Source: Perlucidibaca piscinae DSM 21586
GTDB lineage: Bacteria > Pseudomonadota > Gammaproteobacteria > Pseudomonadales > Moraxellaceae
Direction: 5' to 3'
Assembly: GCF_000420045.1 (NCBI RefSeq)
Contig: NZ_ATUE01000006.1
Location: 186,001-250,000, forward strand
DNA: 64,000 nt
Shown here: piece after piece, positions 1 to 6,763 of the stretch
How the letters are laid out: each line of letters begins with the position of its first letter
Numbering within the stretch: the first letter of the stretch is position 1
Notes under the pieces: model-generated
Database searches by the model: none
Told to the model about the DNA's origin: nothing
Seen by the model: only the letters and a program-made list of their open reading frames with translations
Translations under genes and position numbers: made by a program

Positions 1-1715
1 AGCTTCCAGAGAAAGGTCAGCAGCGTGGTCTTGCCGGCGCCGGCCTCGCCGGTGGCCTCCAGAAATGGAAAGCTCTTGTGGGCCGCGCGGATCTGCTCGC
101 AGAACAGGGAGCCTGTCCAGAAGGACAGTGCGATCATGCCTTGGGTGCCGAAGCACTGCCAGAGCATGTCGAACCAGCGTTCGTTGTATTCGCTGGTGTC
201 GATGCGCAGTGACAGCGGCACGCCTTTCATGAGCGTCTTGAGGCGCAGCTTGTCGAACTCGAAGAAGTCTTCGTCGTTGATCTGGCTGACCACGCCATCC
301 TTCACGGCCACCTTGTCGAGGATCCAGCAGCGGTGCTCGCGGCTGTAGCCGATGTAGTCGATGGTCTCGACGCTCTTGATGTTGTAGGTCTGGTTCTTCA
401 TGAGGATGTCGAGCTGGTGCTGGCTGCCTGTCCACCAGGCGCCAGCCGCCTGGGCGAGCTTCTTCTTGAAGTCGCCGGCCGATGTGATCTGCGCCGGGGT
501 GAAAGCCATCTTCATGTCCGGACCGCCATGCGGGAACGCGACGCGGATGTAGTACCAGGCCTCGTCGGTGACCTCGGCGCGCTGGTGGTAGAGCACTTCG
601 GGGTAGCAGTTGGCGACCTCGTTGACGGCGCCGGCCTGCTGCAGCAGATAGGCCCGGCGCTCGTCGTCGGTCATGGCCTCGGCGCGCTCGCTGTCAGCCA
701 GGCGGTCCTGGGCGTCGGCATAGCGCTTGTCGTCGAACTTGAACCAGAACAGGCGGTTGTCGAAGCCGAAGTAGAACTCGCGCTCTTCCTTGTGCCGATA
801 GATGAGCAGGGCCTTGTCTCGGGCGCTCTCGGCAATCAGCAGCGCGCCCTGGTAGCGGCACTCGGCGAGGGTGTTGATGCCGAGCTGGTCACGCAGGTGC
901 AGGTCATTCCAGTCCAGGCGCTTGCCAGCGCGGTCCTTGAGGGTGATGGTCGCCGCCTCGCAGACAAAGCCGAGGTCGCGCGCCCGCTTCACGAACTTGC
1001 GGGTGAAGCTGGTGCCGGCGCCATCGCCATCGAGGGCCCAGACCAGTTTCGGCAGGTCGCCGGTGCGCGCCTTCGCAAGTGCCTCGAGGGCGATGTCGGG
1101 GAAGTTGTTGCTGGACAGGGCAGCCACGGCCTGGACGTCGTGGTGGAGCAGGGCGAGAGCATCGAAGATGCCTTCGGTGATCCAGAGCTCCTTGACGCTG
1201 CTCAGGTCAACGGCGGCGGGTCGCCACCAGCTGCCCTTGTAGCTGTCGCCGGGCTTGAAGCGGGCCTTCATCTTGCCGAACCGGTGCGGGCGATCGATGA
1301 GGCGCTCCCACCAGCCGCCTTTCTCGAGCGGGAAGCGCACGGTGGCGGTGCCAGCCCGGGCGGCGTTGTCGAAATAGGCCTCCTGGATGAACTCGCCGGC
1401 GGTGATCTTGGGATCAAAGCCCCGGCAGAACTGCAGGTAGGCGGCGGCCGTGGCGGCCGGTTCCTGTTCGGTGGCGGCGTACTGGCTGGACCAGTCGTCG
1501 AAGAGGTCGCGGTAGACGTCCTTCACGGCCAGCTCGGCGCCGCACTTGTTGAGTCGGCCGCAACGCACGATCCAGGGCGACTCGGCGCTGACGTAGAGCT
1601 CTTTCTTCTTGCAACTGGGGCAGGTGCCCTCGCGCAGCCACCCGGCTGCCCGCGCCTTGAAGCCGTAGTCGGCCTCGAGGCGCGTGAGCACGCGCTCGCG
1701 CAAGTCGTGGTTCAT
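1..1715 (-). CDS. Phage primase with Walker A (helicase-type) C-terminus, 3' end outside window
   Basis: Likely replication initiator of the prophage: primes DNA synthesis and probably unwinds the origin, like phage and plasmid primase-helicases of the P4 alpha type. I read 571 codons. A zinc-binding region has C32, C35, C52 and C58. A TOPRIM-like core has E181 (WITEG) and the acidic DGDG at 229-232. A Walker A motif (GEAGAGKT, about 556-563) lies just before the window edge, so an ATPase/helicase domain must continue beyond base 1. The start ATG at 1715 overlaps the stop of the upstream gene in an ATGA junction, showing translational coupling. No long ORF on the opposite strand is credible. 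Confident as a phage primase; the helicase part is inferred from the P-loop only. Confidence 0.87.
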   Translation of the reverse strand, partial: MNHDLRERVLTRLEADYGFKARAAGWLREGTCPSCKKKELYVSAESPWIVRCGRLNKCGAELAVKDVYRDLFDDWSSQYAATEQEPAATAAAYLQFCRGFDPKITAGEFIQEAYFDNAARAGTATVRFPLEKGGWWERLIDRPHRFGKMKARFKPGDSYKGSWWRPAAVDLSSVKELWITEGIFDALALLHHDVQAVAALSSNNFPDIALEALAKARTGDLPKLVWALDGDGAGTSFTRKFVKRARDLGFVCEAATITLKDRAGKRLDWNDLHLRDQLGINTLAECRYQGALLIAESARDKALLIYRHKEEREFYFGFDNRLFWFKFDDKRYADAQDRLADSERAEAMTDDERRAYLLQQAGAVNEVANCYPEVLYHQRAEVTDEAWYYIRVAFPHGGPDMKMAFTPAQITSAGDFKKKLAQAAGAWWTGSQHQLDILMKNQTYNIKSVETIDYIGYSREHRCWILDKVAVKDGVVSQINDEDFFEFDKLRLKTLMKGVPLSLRIDTSEYNERWFDMLWQCFGTQGMIALSFWTGSLFCEQIRAAHKSFPFLEATGEAGAGKTTLLTFLWK

Positions 1716-1954
1716 GCGCGCCTCCGGAGCTCATCGGCAATGAGAGCCAGTTCCTGGGCACGTGCCTGCAGGGTTTGACCGAGCACGCTCATGAGGCTGC
1801 CCAGCTCTTCACCGCTGAGTTCTGGGGCGCGCACGGTGGCTGCGCGGTCGGCGAGCCGGCTGACCGCGATCAGGGCCTGGGCGAGTTCATGCAGGCGGAA
1901 CTCGCAGGTGTCGAGGGCGTGCAGGGCCTGCTGAGCACGTGGGTGGTCAGTCAT
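1712..1954 (-). CDS. Small helical phage protein of unknown function, 80 aa
   Basis: An 80-residue protein rich in Ala, Leu and Arg, likely all helical, starting MTDHPRAQQALHALD. It overlaps the primase start by ATGA and the end of the preceding 60-aa gene by 8 bases, so it belongs to the same leftward early operon. I recognise no family. Its tight coupling to the primase suggests a replication or regulatory accessory role, which is inference only. A longer reading frame runs upstream through the C4-like region, but the overlap geometry favours this ATG. Confidence 0.65.
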   Translation of the reverse strand: MTDHPRAQQALHALDTCEFRLHELAQALIAVSRLADRAATVRAPELSGEELGSLMSVLGQTLQARAQELALIADELRRRA

Positions 1955-2129
1955 GCCGCACCGCCAGTCGGCGGGCAGCTGCCATGTGCGCGTTGTAGCG
2001 CGCCAGGCGAATGCTCGCGCGTTGCCGGCTGACCAGAAGGGCAGCGACAGCATGACGGCGGTGGTAAGCGGCGATGAGACGGGACAGCAGGGACGGTGCG
2101 GACGCACCTGGGGCGGTGTACTGGGCCAT
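1947..2129 (-). CDS. Small basic phage protein of unknown function, 60 aa
   Basis: A 60-residue arginine-rich protein (MAQYTAPGAS...). The ATG at 2129 is preceded by a strong Shine-Dalgarno AGGAGG at six bases, which decides the start even though the open frame extends further upstream. It is the first gene of the leftward set that ends in the primase. It lies directly downstream of two RNA hairpins, so its ribosome binding site falls at the end of the candidate C4-type RNA. No family recognised. High Arg content is compatible with nucleic-acid binding. Confidence 0.65.
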   Translation of the reverse strand: MAQYTAPGASAPSLLSRLIAAYHRRHAVAALLVSRQRASIRLARYNAHMAAARRLAVRHD

Positions 2130-2139
2130 GATGGGCCTC

Positions 2140-2216
2140 CTGGAACTGGGTTGTGAAACCCACCACCAGAGTCCGCCAAGACTAGGGTGGCAGGCTGGAC
2201 GGCGTTGGCGGACCGG
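2140..2216 (-). ncRNA. C4-like antisense RNA / translational control region (candidate)
   Basis: On the minus strand a perfect 9-bp stem (GTCCGCCAA at 2213-2205 pairing with TTGGCGGAC at 2179-2171) encloses a 25-base loop. It is followed by a second perfect hairpin, TGGGTT-tcac-AACCCA (2162-2147), and then by the AGGAGG ribosome binding site of the 60-aa gene. A long stem, a short GGG/CCC hairpin and an adjacent SD, placed upstream of a phage primase operon, match the layout of C4 antisense RNAs of P1/P4-type phages, which control an icd-like leader. The identification is by resemblance of structure and context; a covariance search (Rfam C4 model) would decide it. Confidence 0.45.
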
Positions 2217-2381
2217 GCTCCAGGACCGGCGCTCCCGAAGGAGCCACCGCCCAGCCCGCCATAACGACGCGCTGGAGCGTGCCCACAAAAAAAACCGCGA
2301 ACGTCAAACGCTCTGCGGCTCTGTGAGCCTGGAACACCCGGGCCGCCAAGCCCGACTGCGGGATTTACCGCAGCACGAACA

Positions 2382-2410
2382 GTGTCGTCCCGGAGGTTTT
2401 GTACTGTCAA
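2382..2410 (-). promoter_or_regulatory. Possible early promoter for the leftward primase operon
   Basis: On the minus strand a perfect -35 TTGACA (2410-2405) is followed after 17-18 bases by a weak -10 (CGACAC or GACACT). It would transcribe through the C4-like hairpins into the 60-aa, 80-aa and primase genes. The stretch 2217-2437 otherwise holds only a GCTCC/GGAGC hairpin near 2234-2247 and an A-run at 2285-2292 (a T-run on this strand). I see no gene in it. Confidence 0.3.
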
Positions 2411-2437
2411 CCCTGTGAGGCAGGGCTGAGCGAAATA

Positions 2438-2488
2438 TTTATGGATTCCATAAACTTTAACTTGTGCTGAATTCATGGATTCCCTAAA
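2438..2488. promoter_or_regulatory. mqsRA operator, two related dyads
   Basis: A perfect 8-bp inverted repeat with one central base (TTTATGGA-t-TCCATAAA, 2438-2454) is followed 34 bp downstream by a degenerate copy (TTCATGGA-t-TCCCTAAA, 2472-2488) just before mqsR. MqsA antitoxins bind palindromes in their own promoter, so this pair is the likely autoregulatory operator. That is inferred from position and symmetry. Confidence 0.6.
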
Positions 2489-2497
2489 GTGAGGGAT

Positions 2498-2800
2498 ATG
2501 GAAAAGCACACCGCCCACTATGCGTTGCACGAGCTCCAGGCGGTTGTTGCCAGGTGCGGCATCGATGTCTTCACTCGTACCGCGCAGGTCGGAGTAGATG
2601 CTCTGGGCCTTACAGCTGCTGAGGCAGTTGCCGTTGTGCTGAGTCTGAAGTCGTCCATGCTCTACAAGAGCATGACGACCCATGCCGATCACCGGGTGTG
2701 GCAGGACGTGTATCACGCGCCGTGCCCGAACGATCGCATGGCCTACATCAAGCTGACCTTGCGTGACGGCACGGTGGTCATCCAGTTCAAGGAGTTGTGA
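2498..2800 (+). CDS. mqsR: MqsR-family mRNA interferase toxin
   Basis: Toxin of a type II toxin-antitoxin pair; MqsR cleaves mRNA (GCU in E. coli) and stops growth when freed from MqsA. The 100-residue length is normal. The family signature is clear: start MEKHT, the central YKSMTT at about 56-61, then DHRVWQDVY (64-72), and the end IQFKEL. ATG 2498 is chosen because the family begins MEKxT; an in-frame GTG lies at 2489. The toxin comes before the antitoxin, as in E. coli mqsRA, with one base between the stop and the mqsA ATG. It lies on the strand opposite to the surrounding prophage early genes, so it looks like an inserted cassette. Confidence 0.93.
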   Translation: MEKHTAHYALHELQAVVARCGIDVFTRTAQVGVDALGLTAAEAVAVVLSLKSSMLYKSMTTHADHRVWQDVYHAPCPNDRMAYIKLTLRDGTVVIQFKEL

Positions 2801-2801
2801 C

Positions 2802-3215
2802 ATGACACAGGAATGCACTTCCCGATTTTGCCTGCAGTGCGATGACGGCACTGAGCTGGCCCACGAAGCGCGTGACCTGAAAACGGTCATCGACGGTCTG
2901 CCCTTCACGGTGGCAGCGGTGTCTGGCTGGCACTGCCCGGTCTGTGGCGAAGTCGAATTCGATGCCGGTGAGGGTGCGCGATTCAGCGCTGCGCTGACCG
3001 AAGCACGCGGGCAGGTCACTGAGCGCAAGGCCCGGGTCATTCGCGAGATCCGCAGGCAGCTCAAGTTGACGCAGGCTGAGGCCGGCCTGATCTTCGGCGG
3101 CGGCGCGTCGGCATTCTCGGAGTATGAGCGTGGTCGTACGCAGCCGCACAAGTCGACCTGGGCGCTGATGCGGATTCTGGGCAAGCACCCTGAGCTGCTG
3201 AACGAGCTGCGCTGA
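2802..3215 (+). CDS. mqsA: MqsA-family antitoxin, Zn-binding plus HTH
   Basis: Antitoxin that binds MqsR through its N-terminal zinc domain and represses the operon through a C-terminal HTH domain. Two CxxC pairs, C10/C13 and C45/C48, form the zinc site. The XRE-type HTH follows at about 75-130, with the family phrase FSEYERGRTQP near 105-115. Length 137 aa is typical. The ATG at 2802 follows the mqsR stop by one base; a longer in-frame start at 2763 lies inside mqsR and is rejected. After the stop only 38 bases separate it from the end of the convergent 112-aa gene. Confidence 0.92.
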   Translation: MTQECTSRFCLQCDDGTELAHEARDLKTVIDGLPFTVAAVSGWHCPVCGEVEFDAGEGARFSAALTEARGQVTERKARVIREIRRQLKLTQAEAGLIFGGGASAFSEYERGRTQPHKSTWALMRILGKHPELLNELR

Positions 3216-3253
3216 GGGCTAGGCATAGTTGCCATTGAGGACATGACCTGCCC

Positions 3254-3592
3254 TCAGTTATGCGGTTGCGACAGATCGCCGCCGGCGGGCCACCAGGCCG
3301 CATCGTCGGGCAGGTCGCTGGTCAGGAAGACCTTGGTTTGGCCGGTGGCCGGGTGGTACAGAAAGAGGGCATTCGGCGTGGTGCGCAACGCATCAATTCG
3401 CCAGCCCAGCTCCTCACGCTCCACATCGGCAATGGCATGCACGGATGCAATGTCCGCCTGCCGGCGCGACACCTCGAAGCGTTCGATCAGATAGCGTGTG
3501 CAGCGGTCAACCAGCCGCATGCGATCACCGCGCAGGTGCTGGCAGTGGTGTTGGCGAAGCCAGTTCAGTGCGTGGCCTTGCAGTTCAGTCAT
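3254..3592 (-). CDS. Phage protein of unknown function, 112 aa
   Basis: A 112-residue cytoplasmic protein (MTELQGHALNWLRQ...) with a helical, His/Arg-rich first half and a C-terminal stretch ending GGDLSQPHN. The ATG at 3592 follows the ogr-like stop by one base (TGA-C-ATG), and an AGGAG lies upstream inside the preceding gene, so it is translationally coupled to it. No family recognised. It is the last gene before the oppositely oriented mqsRA cassette. Confidence 0.65.
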   Translation of the reverse strand: MTELQGHALNWLRQHHCQHLRGDRMRLVDRCTRYLIERFEVSRRQADIASVHAIADVEREELGWRIDALRTTPNALFLYHPATGQTKVFLTSDLPDDAAWWPAGGDLSQPHN

Positions 3593-3593
3593 G

Positions 3594-3908
3594 TCATGCC
3601 GCTCCTGCTGTGTGTTGAGGTTCTTGTTCTTCGATTTCATCGAGCAGGTCTGCTTGCCTGTCATCACCTTGCAGGCTGCGCATGGCGTCACGGCGCATGG
3701 CCGAGGGAGCCAGCGGCAGCTGGATTGCCGGGTTGGGCATGGCGGAAGGCGAGAGGGTGTGCGTGATCTCGAAGGCGGCCCGGTACGTGGCGCCACAGGC
3801 TTCGTTGGTGCACTGCAAATACGCTGTGCGAAGCAGGAGATGCTCCCCGAGGGAGCTTCGAATGCGCACCTTGGCGCGGCAGTGCGCGCAGATTAGGCCG
3901 TAGCTCAT
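3594..3908 (-). CDS. ogr: Ogr/Delta-like zinc-finger late transcription activator
   Basis: Likely activator of the prophage late promoters, as Ogr does in P2 by recruiting RNA polymerase at TGT-N12-ACA dyads. The first 50 residues match the family: start MSYGLICAHCRAKV, cysteine pair C7/C10, then C33 and C38 in the LQCTNEACG segment, ending in an aromatic beta hairpin. The protein is longer (104 aa) than P2 Ogr (72 aa), with a divergent acidic tail. The start at 3908 overlaps the cII-like gene by ATGA. In P2 ogr follows D; here it sits in the early operon. Candidate target dyads are at 15854, 22327 and 28843. Confidence 0.8.
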   Translation of the reverse strand: MSYGLICAHCRAKVRIRSSLGEHLLLRTAYLQCTNEACGATYRAAFEITHTLSPSAMPNPAIQLPLAPSAMRRDAMRSLQGDDRQADLLDEIEEQEPQHTAGAA

Positions 3909-4342
3909 GCCATGGCCTCCAGGCGTGCCAACATGACCTGCATGCACTGGATGGTCCGGTACATGGCATCGCGAACGGCAGCGAGCTCCTGAGCATCAAC
4001 ACGACCATCGGCCAGGGTGTCATCGACAGCACGCCCTACATCGCCATGTGCCCGCCACAGGTGCGTGATCAGTTCCAGGACGGCGAGGTCGCTGGGCGGC
4101 ACGTCCGAGTCGAGGCGATAGCAGACGTAGCCATGGTTGGCAGCCAGCGTGTGCAGGATGAGGTGGTTGTCCGTGATGCCCATGATGAGATCAGCATCGC
4201 TGAGCAGTGGCTTGTTGCTGGGATTGTTGGGGTTGGCCTTGTTCCTCAGCACGGCGCCGCTCATGCCCATGAGCGGGCCTAAGGCCTCGGTGCCACCTTT
4301 AAATGCATGTGCTGTGCGGTAAAACGCGAGTTGGACGTCCAT
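3905..4342 (-). CDS. Phage regulatory CII-family protein
   Basis: A 145-aa protein of the phage CII/YmfL-like regulatory family, probably DNA-binding and involved in the lysis-lysogeny or replication decision. The N-terminal part (LAFYRTAHAFKGG, PLMGMSGAVLRNKANPNN) is the typical conserved block: a helix then a Met/Asn-rich recognition region. The C-terminal half is helical with conserved aliphatics. It lies immediately downstream of the small HTH gene and overlaps the ogr-like gene by ATGA, so all are in one leftward operon facing the repressor gene. Confidence 0.8.
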   Translation of the reverse strand: MDVQLAFYRTAHAFKGGTEALGPLMGMSGAVLRNKANPNNPSNKPLLSDADLIMGITDNHLILHTLAANHGYVCYRLDSDVPPSDLAVLELITHLWRAHGDVGRAVDDTLADGRVDAQELAAVRDAMYRTIQCMQVMLARLEAMA

Positions 4343-4352
4343 TCAGCGAGCC

Positions 4353-4601
4353 TCAAGTTGAATGATGAAGTTGGCTGCAAACGGTCGTAGCCTGCTGACT
4401 CGGGGCTGGCTTGAGGCCAAGTGCTACAGCAACGCGATGCGCATCCCCTCTGCAGCACCGCCGGCGGCCAGAGAGGACTTCGTAGACGGTTGACGGCGAG
4501 ACACCATGAGCCATTGCCCATGCGTGAACGGTAGTGCCGGTCTCGTAGAAGCGATTGCGGGCAGCCGCGAGGGCTTGCTCATTAAAGGTGGCGTCGGTCA
4601 T
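4353..4601 (-). CDS. Cro-position DNA-binding protein, BcepMu gp16-like
   Basis: An 82-aa HTH protein. The pattern RFYETGTTVHAWAMAHGV...TVYEVLSGRR.C.RGDAHRVAVALGLK is that of the BcepMu gp16-type phage-associated DNA-binding family. It is the first gene of the leftward early operon and is divergent from the CI-like repressor across an 83-bp operator region, so it occupies the position of Cro/Cox and probably opposes the repressor. The functional role is inferred from position. Confidence 0.75.
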   Translation of the reverse strand: MTDATFNEQALAAARNRFYETGTTVHAWAMAHGVSPSTVYEVLSGRRRCCRGDAHRVAVALGLKPAPSQQATTVCSQLHHST

Positions 4602-4640
4602 AGTGCATTCATGTGTGCAATTGTGTGATCAGGGATGAGA

Positions 4641-4679
4641 ATTACCCAAGGAATTGGGATTGTCAATGCTTGGGGTAAT
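4641..4679. promoter_or_regulatory. Divergent early operator between repressor and Cro-like gene
   Basis: The 83-bp gap holds nested inverted repeats: ATTACCCAAG (4641-4650) faces CTTGGGGTAAT (4669-4679, one extra G), and CCCAA-ggaa-TTGGG (4645-4658) forms an inner dyad. This is the expected place for CI/Cro operators controlling both strands. GGTAAT-type elements recur at 32092-32198 beyond cos. Confidence 0.55.
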
Positions 4680-4684
4680 CATTT

Positions 4685-5080
4685 GTGGGATTTGGCGACC
4701 GACTGCGCGAAGAGCGATCGAGGCTTAATCGCACTCAAGCTGAGTTTGCGAGCCTTGGCGGCTGCTCCAAAAACACCCAGTTGAACTATGAGAAGGAAGA
4801 ACGCACACCTGATCTGGCCTACCTGGCCGGTATTGGTGAAGCTGGCGCGGATGTCCTCTACATCGTGATGGGGGTGCGCAACACGAGCATGCTGGAGCAG
4901 TTTGAAGAGAAGCTCCTCACGCTGTATCGATCAGCTCCCGTCAGTCTCCAGGCAGCTGCGCTGGGTGCACTTGAGGCAGGTCTGAGTGCGGATCGGGGCG
5001 TGCTCATCAAGGGCGCAGTTTCTGGGCAGGTTGCTGGTGGCGACATCACCAACAGTGGTCCGGTGAGGTTCGGAAAATAA
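4685..5080 (+). CDS. CI-like XRE-family phage repressor with GQVAG tail
   Basis: Probable lysogeny repressor, 131 aa. Residues 3-60 form an XRE HTH (GDRLREERSRLNRTQAEFA ... NYEKEERTPDLAYLAGI). A helical linker follows. There is no peptidase domain, so it is not a LexA-type cleavable repressor. The C-terminal 24 residues (about 108-131) form a Gly-rich motif, VSGQVAGGDITNSGPVRFG, which recurs at the N-terminus of the next gene's product. The start is GTG 4685, with GGGG nine bases upstream; the only nearby ATG (4666) is out of frame. It is divergent from the leftward early operon. Confidence 0.82.
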   Translation: MGFGDRLREERSRLNRTQAEFASLGGCSKNTQLNYEKEERTPDLAYLAGIGEAGADVLYIVMGVRNTSMLEQFEEKLLTLYRSAPVSLQAAALGALEAGLSADRGVLIKGAVSGQVAGGDITNSGPVRFGK

Positions 5081-5084
5081 CAAG

Positions 5085-5660
5085 ATGGACCCGGTCATGG
5101 ATGGCATGAAAATCGGTGGCGGAGTCTCCGGGCAGGTGGCAGGAAATGACATCCACAATCATGGCACGGTGGTGTTCGGGTCTTTACCTCAAAAGCCAGA
5201 GTCGCAGCTGCAGGAAGAGTTTGCATCACGAACAGGCGTGTGGTGCGCCAAGCCTGCGCGCGAGTGCTTCGAATGGCTGATGTCCGAGCATCACTTCGTG
5301 AAGACCGAGCTTGAGCCAGCCTGGCGGCATAGGATGATCATCTGGTCTGACGGGCGCCTGAAGTCCAACGCAACCACTCTCGATCGTTTTTTCGGTTGGT
5401 TCCTTGTGGTTGCGATGAGCGTACCTGCACTTCAAGCGCTGCTGCTCAGTGAAATCCCCATTTTTGTCTCTGTTCTCGCGCTCATACCGGTTGTGCTGGT
5501 TGGCGCCTGGATGGATCGCACGCTTTTTTTCCCGCACCGGGTGGCTCGCCGGGCTGTGGCTTTGATGGATGACTGGTTTTCCGACAACAACAACAACATG
5601 GACGGAAGGTATGACTCAGCAAAAGGATCTGCACGGCCAGCCAGTGGCCGGGTTTCGTAG
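5085..5660 (+). CDS. Two-TM membrane protein sharing the repressor's GQVAG motif
   Basis: Unknown 191-aa protein. The N-terminus (about 9-32) carries VSGQVAGNDIHNHGTVVFG, closely matching the C-terminus of the upstream repressor. A soluble segment (33-100) contains Trp, His and Cys. Two adjacent hydrophobic segments follow at about 103-121 and 124-143, then a cytoplasmic tail with an Asn run. It begins four bases after the repressor stop and overlaps the next gene by 50 bases, so it is cotranscribed with the repressor and expressed in the lysogen. ATGs at 5085, 5097 and 5106 are all possible. A lysogenic function such as superinfection exclusion is plausible but unproven. Confidence 0.65.
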   Translation: MDPVMDGMKIGGGVSGQVAGNDIHNHGTVVFGSLPQKPESQLQEEFASRTGVWCAKPARECFEWLMSEHHFVKTELEPAWRHRMIIWSDGRLKSNATTLDRFFGWFLVVAMSVPALQALLLSEIPIFVSVLALIPVVLVGAWMDRTLFFPHRVARRAVALMDDWFSDNNNNMDGRYDSAKGSARPASGRVS

Positions 5661-6519
5661 CACCGCAAACCGCGAAAAAATGCTCAACACCCTGATGGGT
5701 ATCTGTCAGGGCATCACGGCAGACCACACGCTCAATGATCGTGAGGTCTCCTACCTCAGTGTCTGGCTCAACGAGGCTGACGCTATTGTGTATGGCGATC
5801 CGGACGTCTTCGACATCGTGTGCCAGGTCAAAGACATCCTGGCTGACGGCTATGTATCGAGAGACGAGCTCGAAGACCTGCGCGACATGCTCGATGACAT
5901 AGTGCGCCAGCGACCCATGTCGAGGTTCTCCGATGATGACGCCGTGCTTCACCGGCTGGGCGGCATGGCACATGGCCTCGTGGCTGACGATGCCTTGAAT
6001 GACACAGAGATCCGGGTGCTGCACAGCTGGCTTGAACAGAATGCGCATATGCAGAGCACCTGGCCTTTCAGTCGCATCATTGAGCGTGTTCGTGCTGTGC
6101 TCCAGGACAACCATGTCTCGGAGTCTGAAAGGGCTGATCTGCTGACCGTCCTGAAGGATCTGAACGGATCTGCATTTGATGAGCAGGGCACGGTCGGTGG
6201 CATGTCCACTCGTCTCTACAGCGCGGACATGCCGCAAGAAATCGATCTCGTGTTCCCGCGCCGCTCATTCGTGCTGACAGGCAAGTTCGCCTATGGCCCC
6301 CGCGAGCGCTGCAGTCAGGAAATCATCATCCGCGGCGGGTCAGTCGCCGGCGCGGTCTCAAAGAAAGTCGACTACCTGGTGGTGGGCGCTCTGTCATCCA
6401 GGGACTGGATCAACGAGAGCTACGGAAACAAGATCCGCCGCGCCATTGAGCTGCGAGAGCAGGGGCATTCGATCGTGGTGGTGAACGAGGAAATGTGGGC
6501 CTGTGGGTTGGGGCATTGA
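5611..6519 (+). CDS. BRCT-domain protein with duplicated TerB-like helical module
   Basis: A 302-aa protein. Residues about 24-98 and 112-185 are two copies of one helical module: LMGICQGITADHTLNDREV and LGGMAHGLVADDALNDTEI align throughout, each followed by a WL pair and an acidic helix. This resembles TerB-like all-alpha repeats. Residues 214-300 are a BRCT domain of the NAD-ligase type (FVLTGKFAYGPRE, RGGSVAGAVSKKVDYLVVG). BRCT modules bind DNA ends or partner proteins. The ATG at 5611 has GGAAGGT just before it. It is the third gene of the repressor operon, so it is expressed in the lysogen; no biochemical function is known to me. Confidence 0.75.
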   Translation: MTQQKDLHGQPVAGFRSTANREKMLNTLMGICQGITADHTLNDREVSYLSVWLNEADAIVYGDPDVFDIVCQVKDILADGYVSRDELEDLRDMLDDIVRQRPMSRFSDDDAVLHRLGGMAHGLVADDALNDTEIRVLHSWLEQNAHMQSTWPFSRIIERVRAVLQDNHVSESERADLLTVLKDLNGSAFDEQGTVGGMSTRLYSADMPQEIDLVFPRRSFVLTGKFAYGPRERCSQEIIIRGGSVAGAVSKKVDYLVVGALSSRDWINESYGNKIRRAIELREQGHSIVVVNEEMWACGLGH

Positions 6520-6685
6520 AGCTAATTATAGAGTTCGGCTCAGCTATAAAAATAGAGAATATAGTTTTTATTGAAATTATTATTAACAATAACAGATGCT
6601 AAATATTCATGAAATGCATATTTTTTACAAGTAGTTTGGCTTCATGTTTTTTGAGGCAAAAAATTTCTCTGAAGGAGTAATTTTA

Positions 6686-6733
6686 ATGATCATAATGCTG
6701 GTTGTGCTTAAGGCTTTTGGGAATTTTTACTGA
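6686..6733 (+). CDS. Possible 15-aa hydrophobic leader or micropeptide
   Basis: A short reading frame (MIIMLVVLKAFGNFY) has a strong AAGGAG eight bases upstream of its ATG and ends 30 bases before the membrane-protein gene. The surrounding gap 6520-6763 is very AT-rich and holds no other gene. The SD is better than that of the following gene, so translation of this peptide may couple to or attenuate it. The frame is short enough to arise by chance. Confidence 0.3.
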   Translation: MIIMLVVLKAFGNFY

Positions 6734-6763
6734 ATTTTGCATGCTTTTTATAGGCGATTAGTT

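Noticed and set aside
333..1778. 481-codon open frame on the plus strand opposite the primase
   Set aside because: It is the complement of a clear primase with zinc, TOPRIM and P-loop motifs; its translation is Val/Leu/Ala-rich with no recognisable domain.
1712..3244. 510-codon minus-strand frame
   Set aside because: It runs antisense through mqsRA and through the C4-like hairpins. Only the last 80 codons (from 1954) have the overlap geometry of a real gene.
4666..4684. ATG 4666 as the repressor start
   Set aside because: It is not in frame with the HTH coding sequence; GTG 4685 with an upstream GGGG is.
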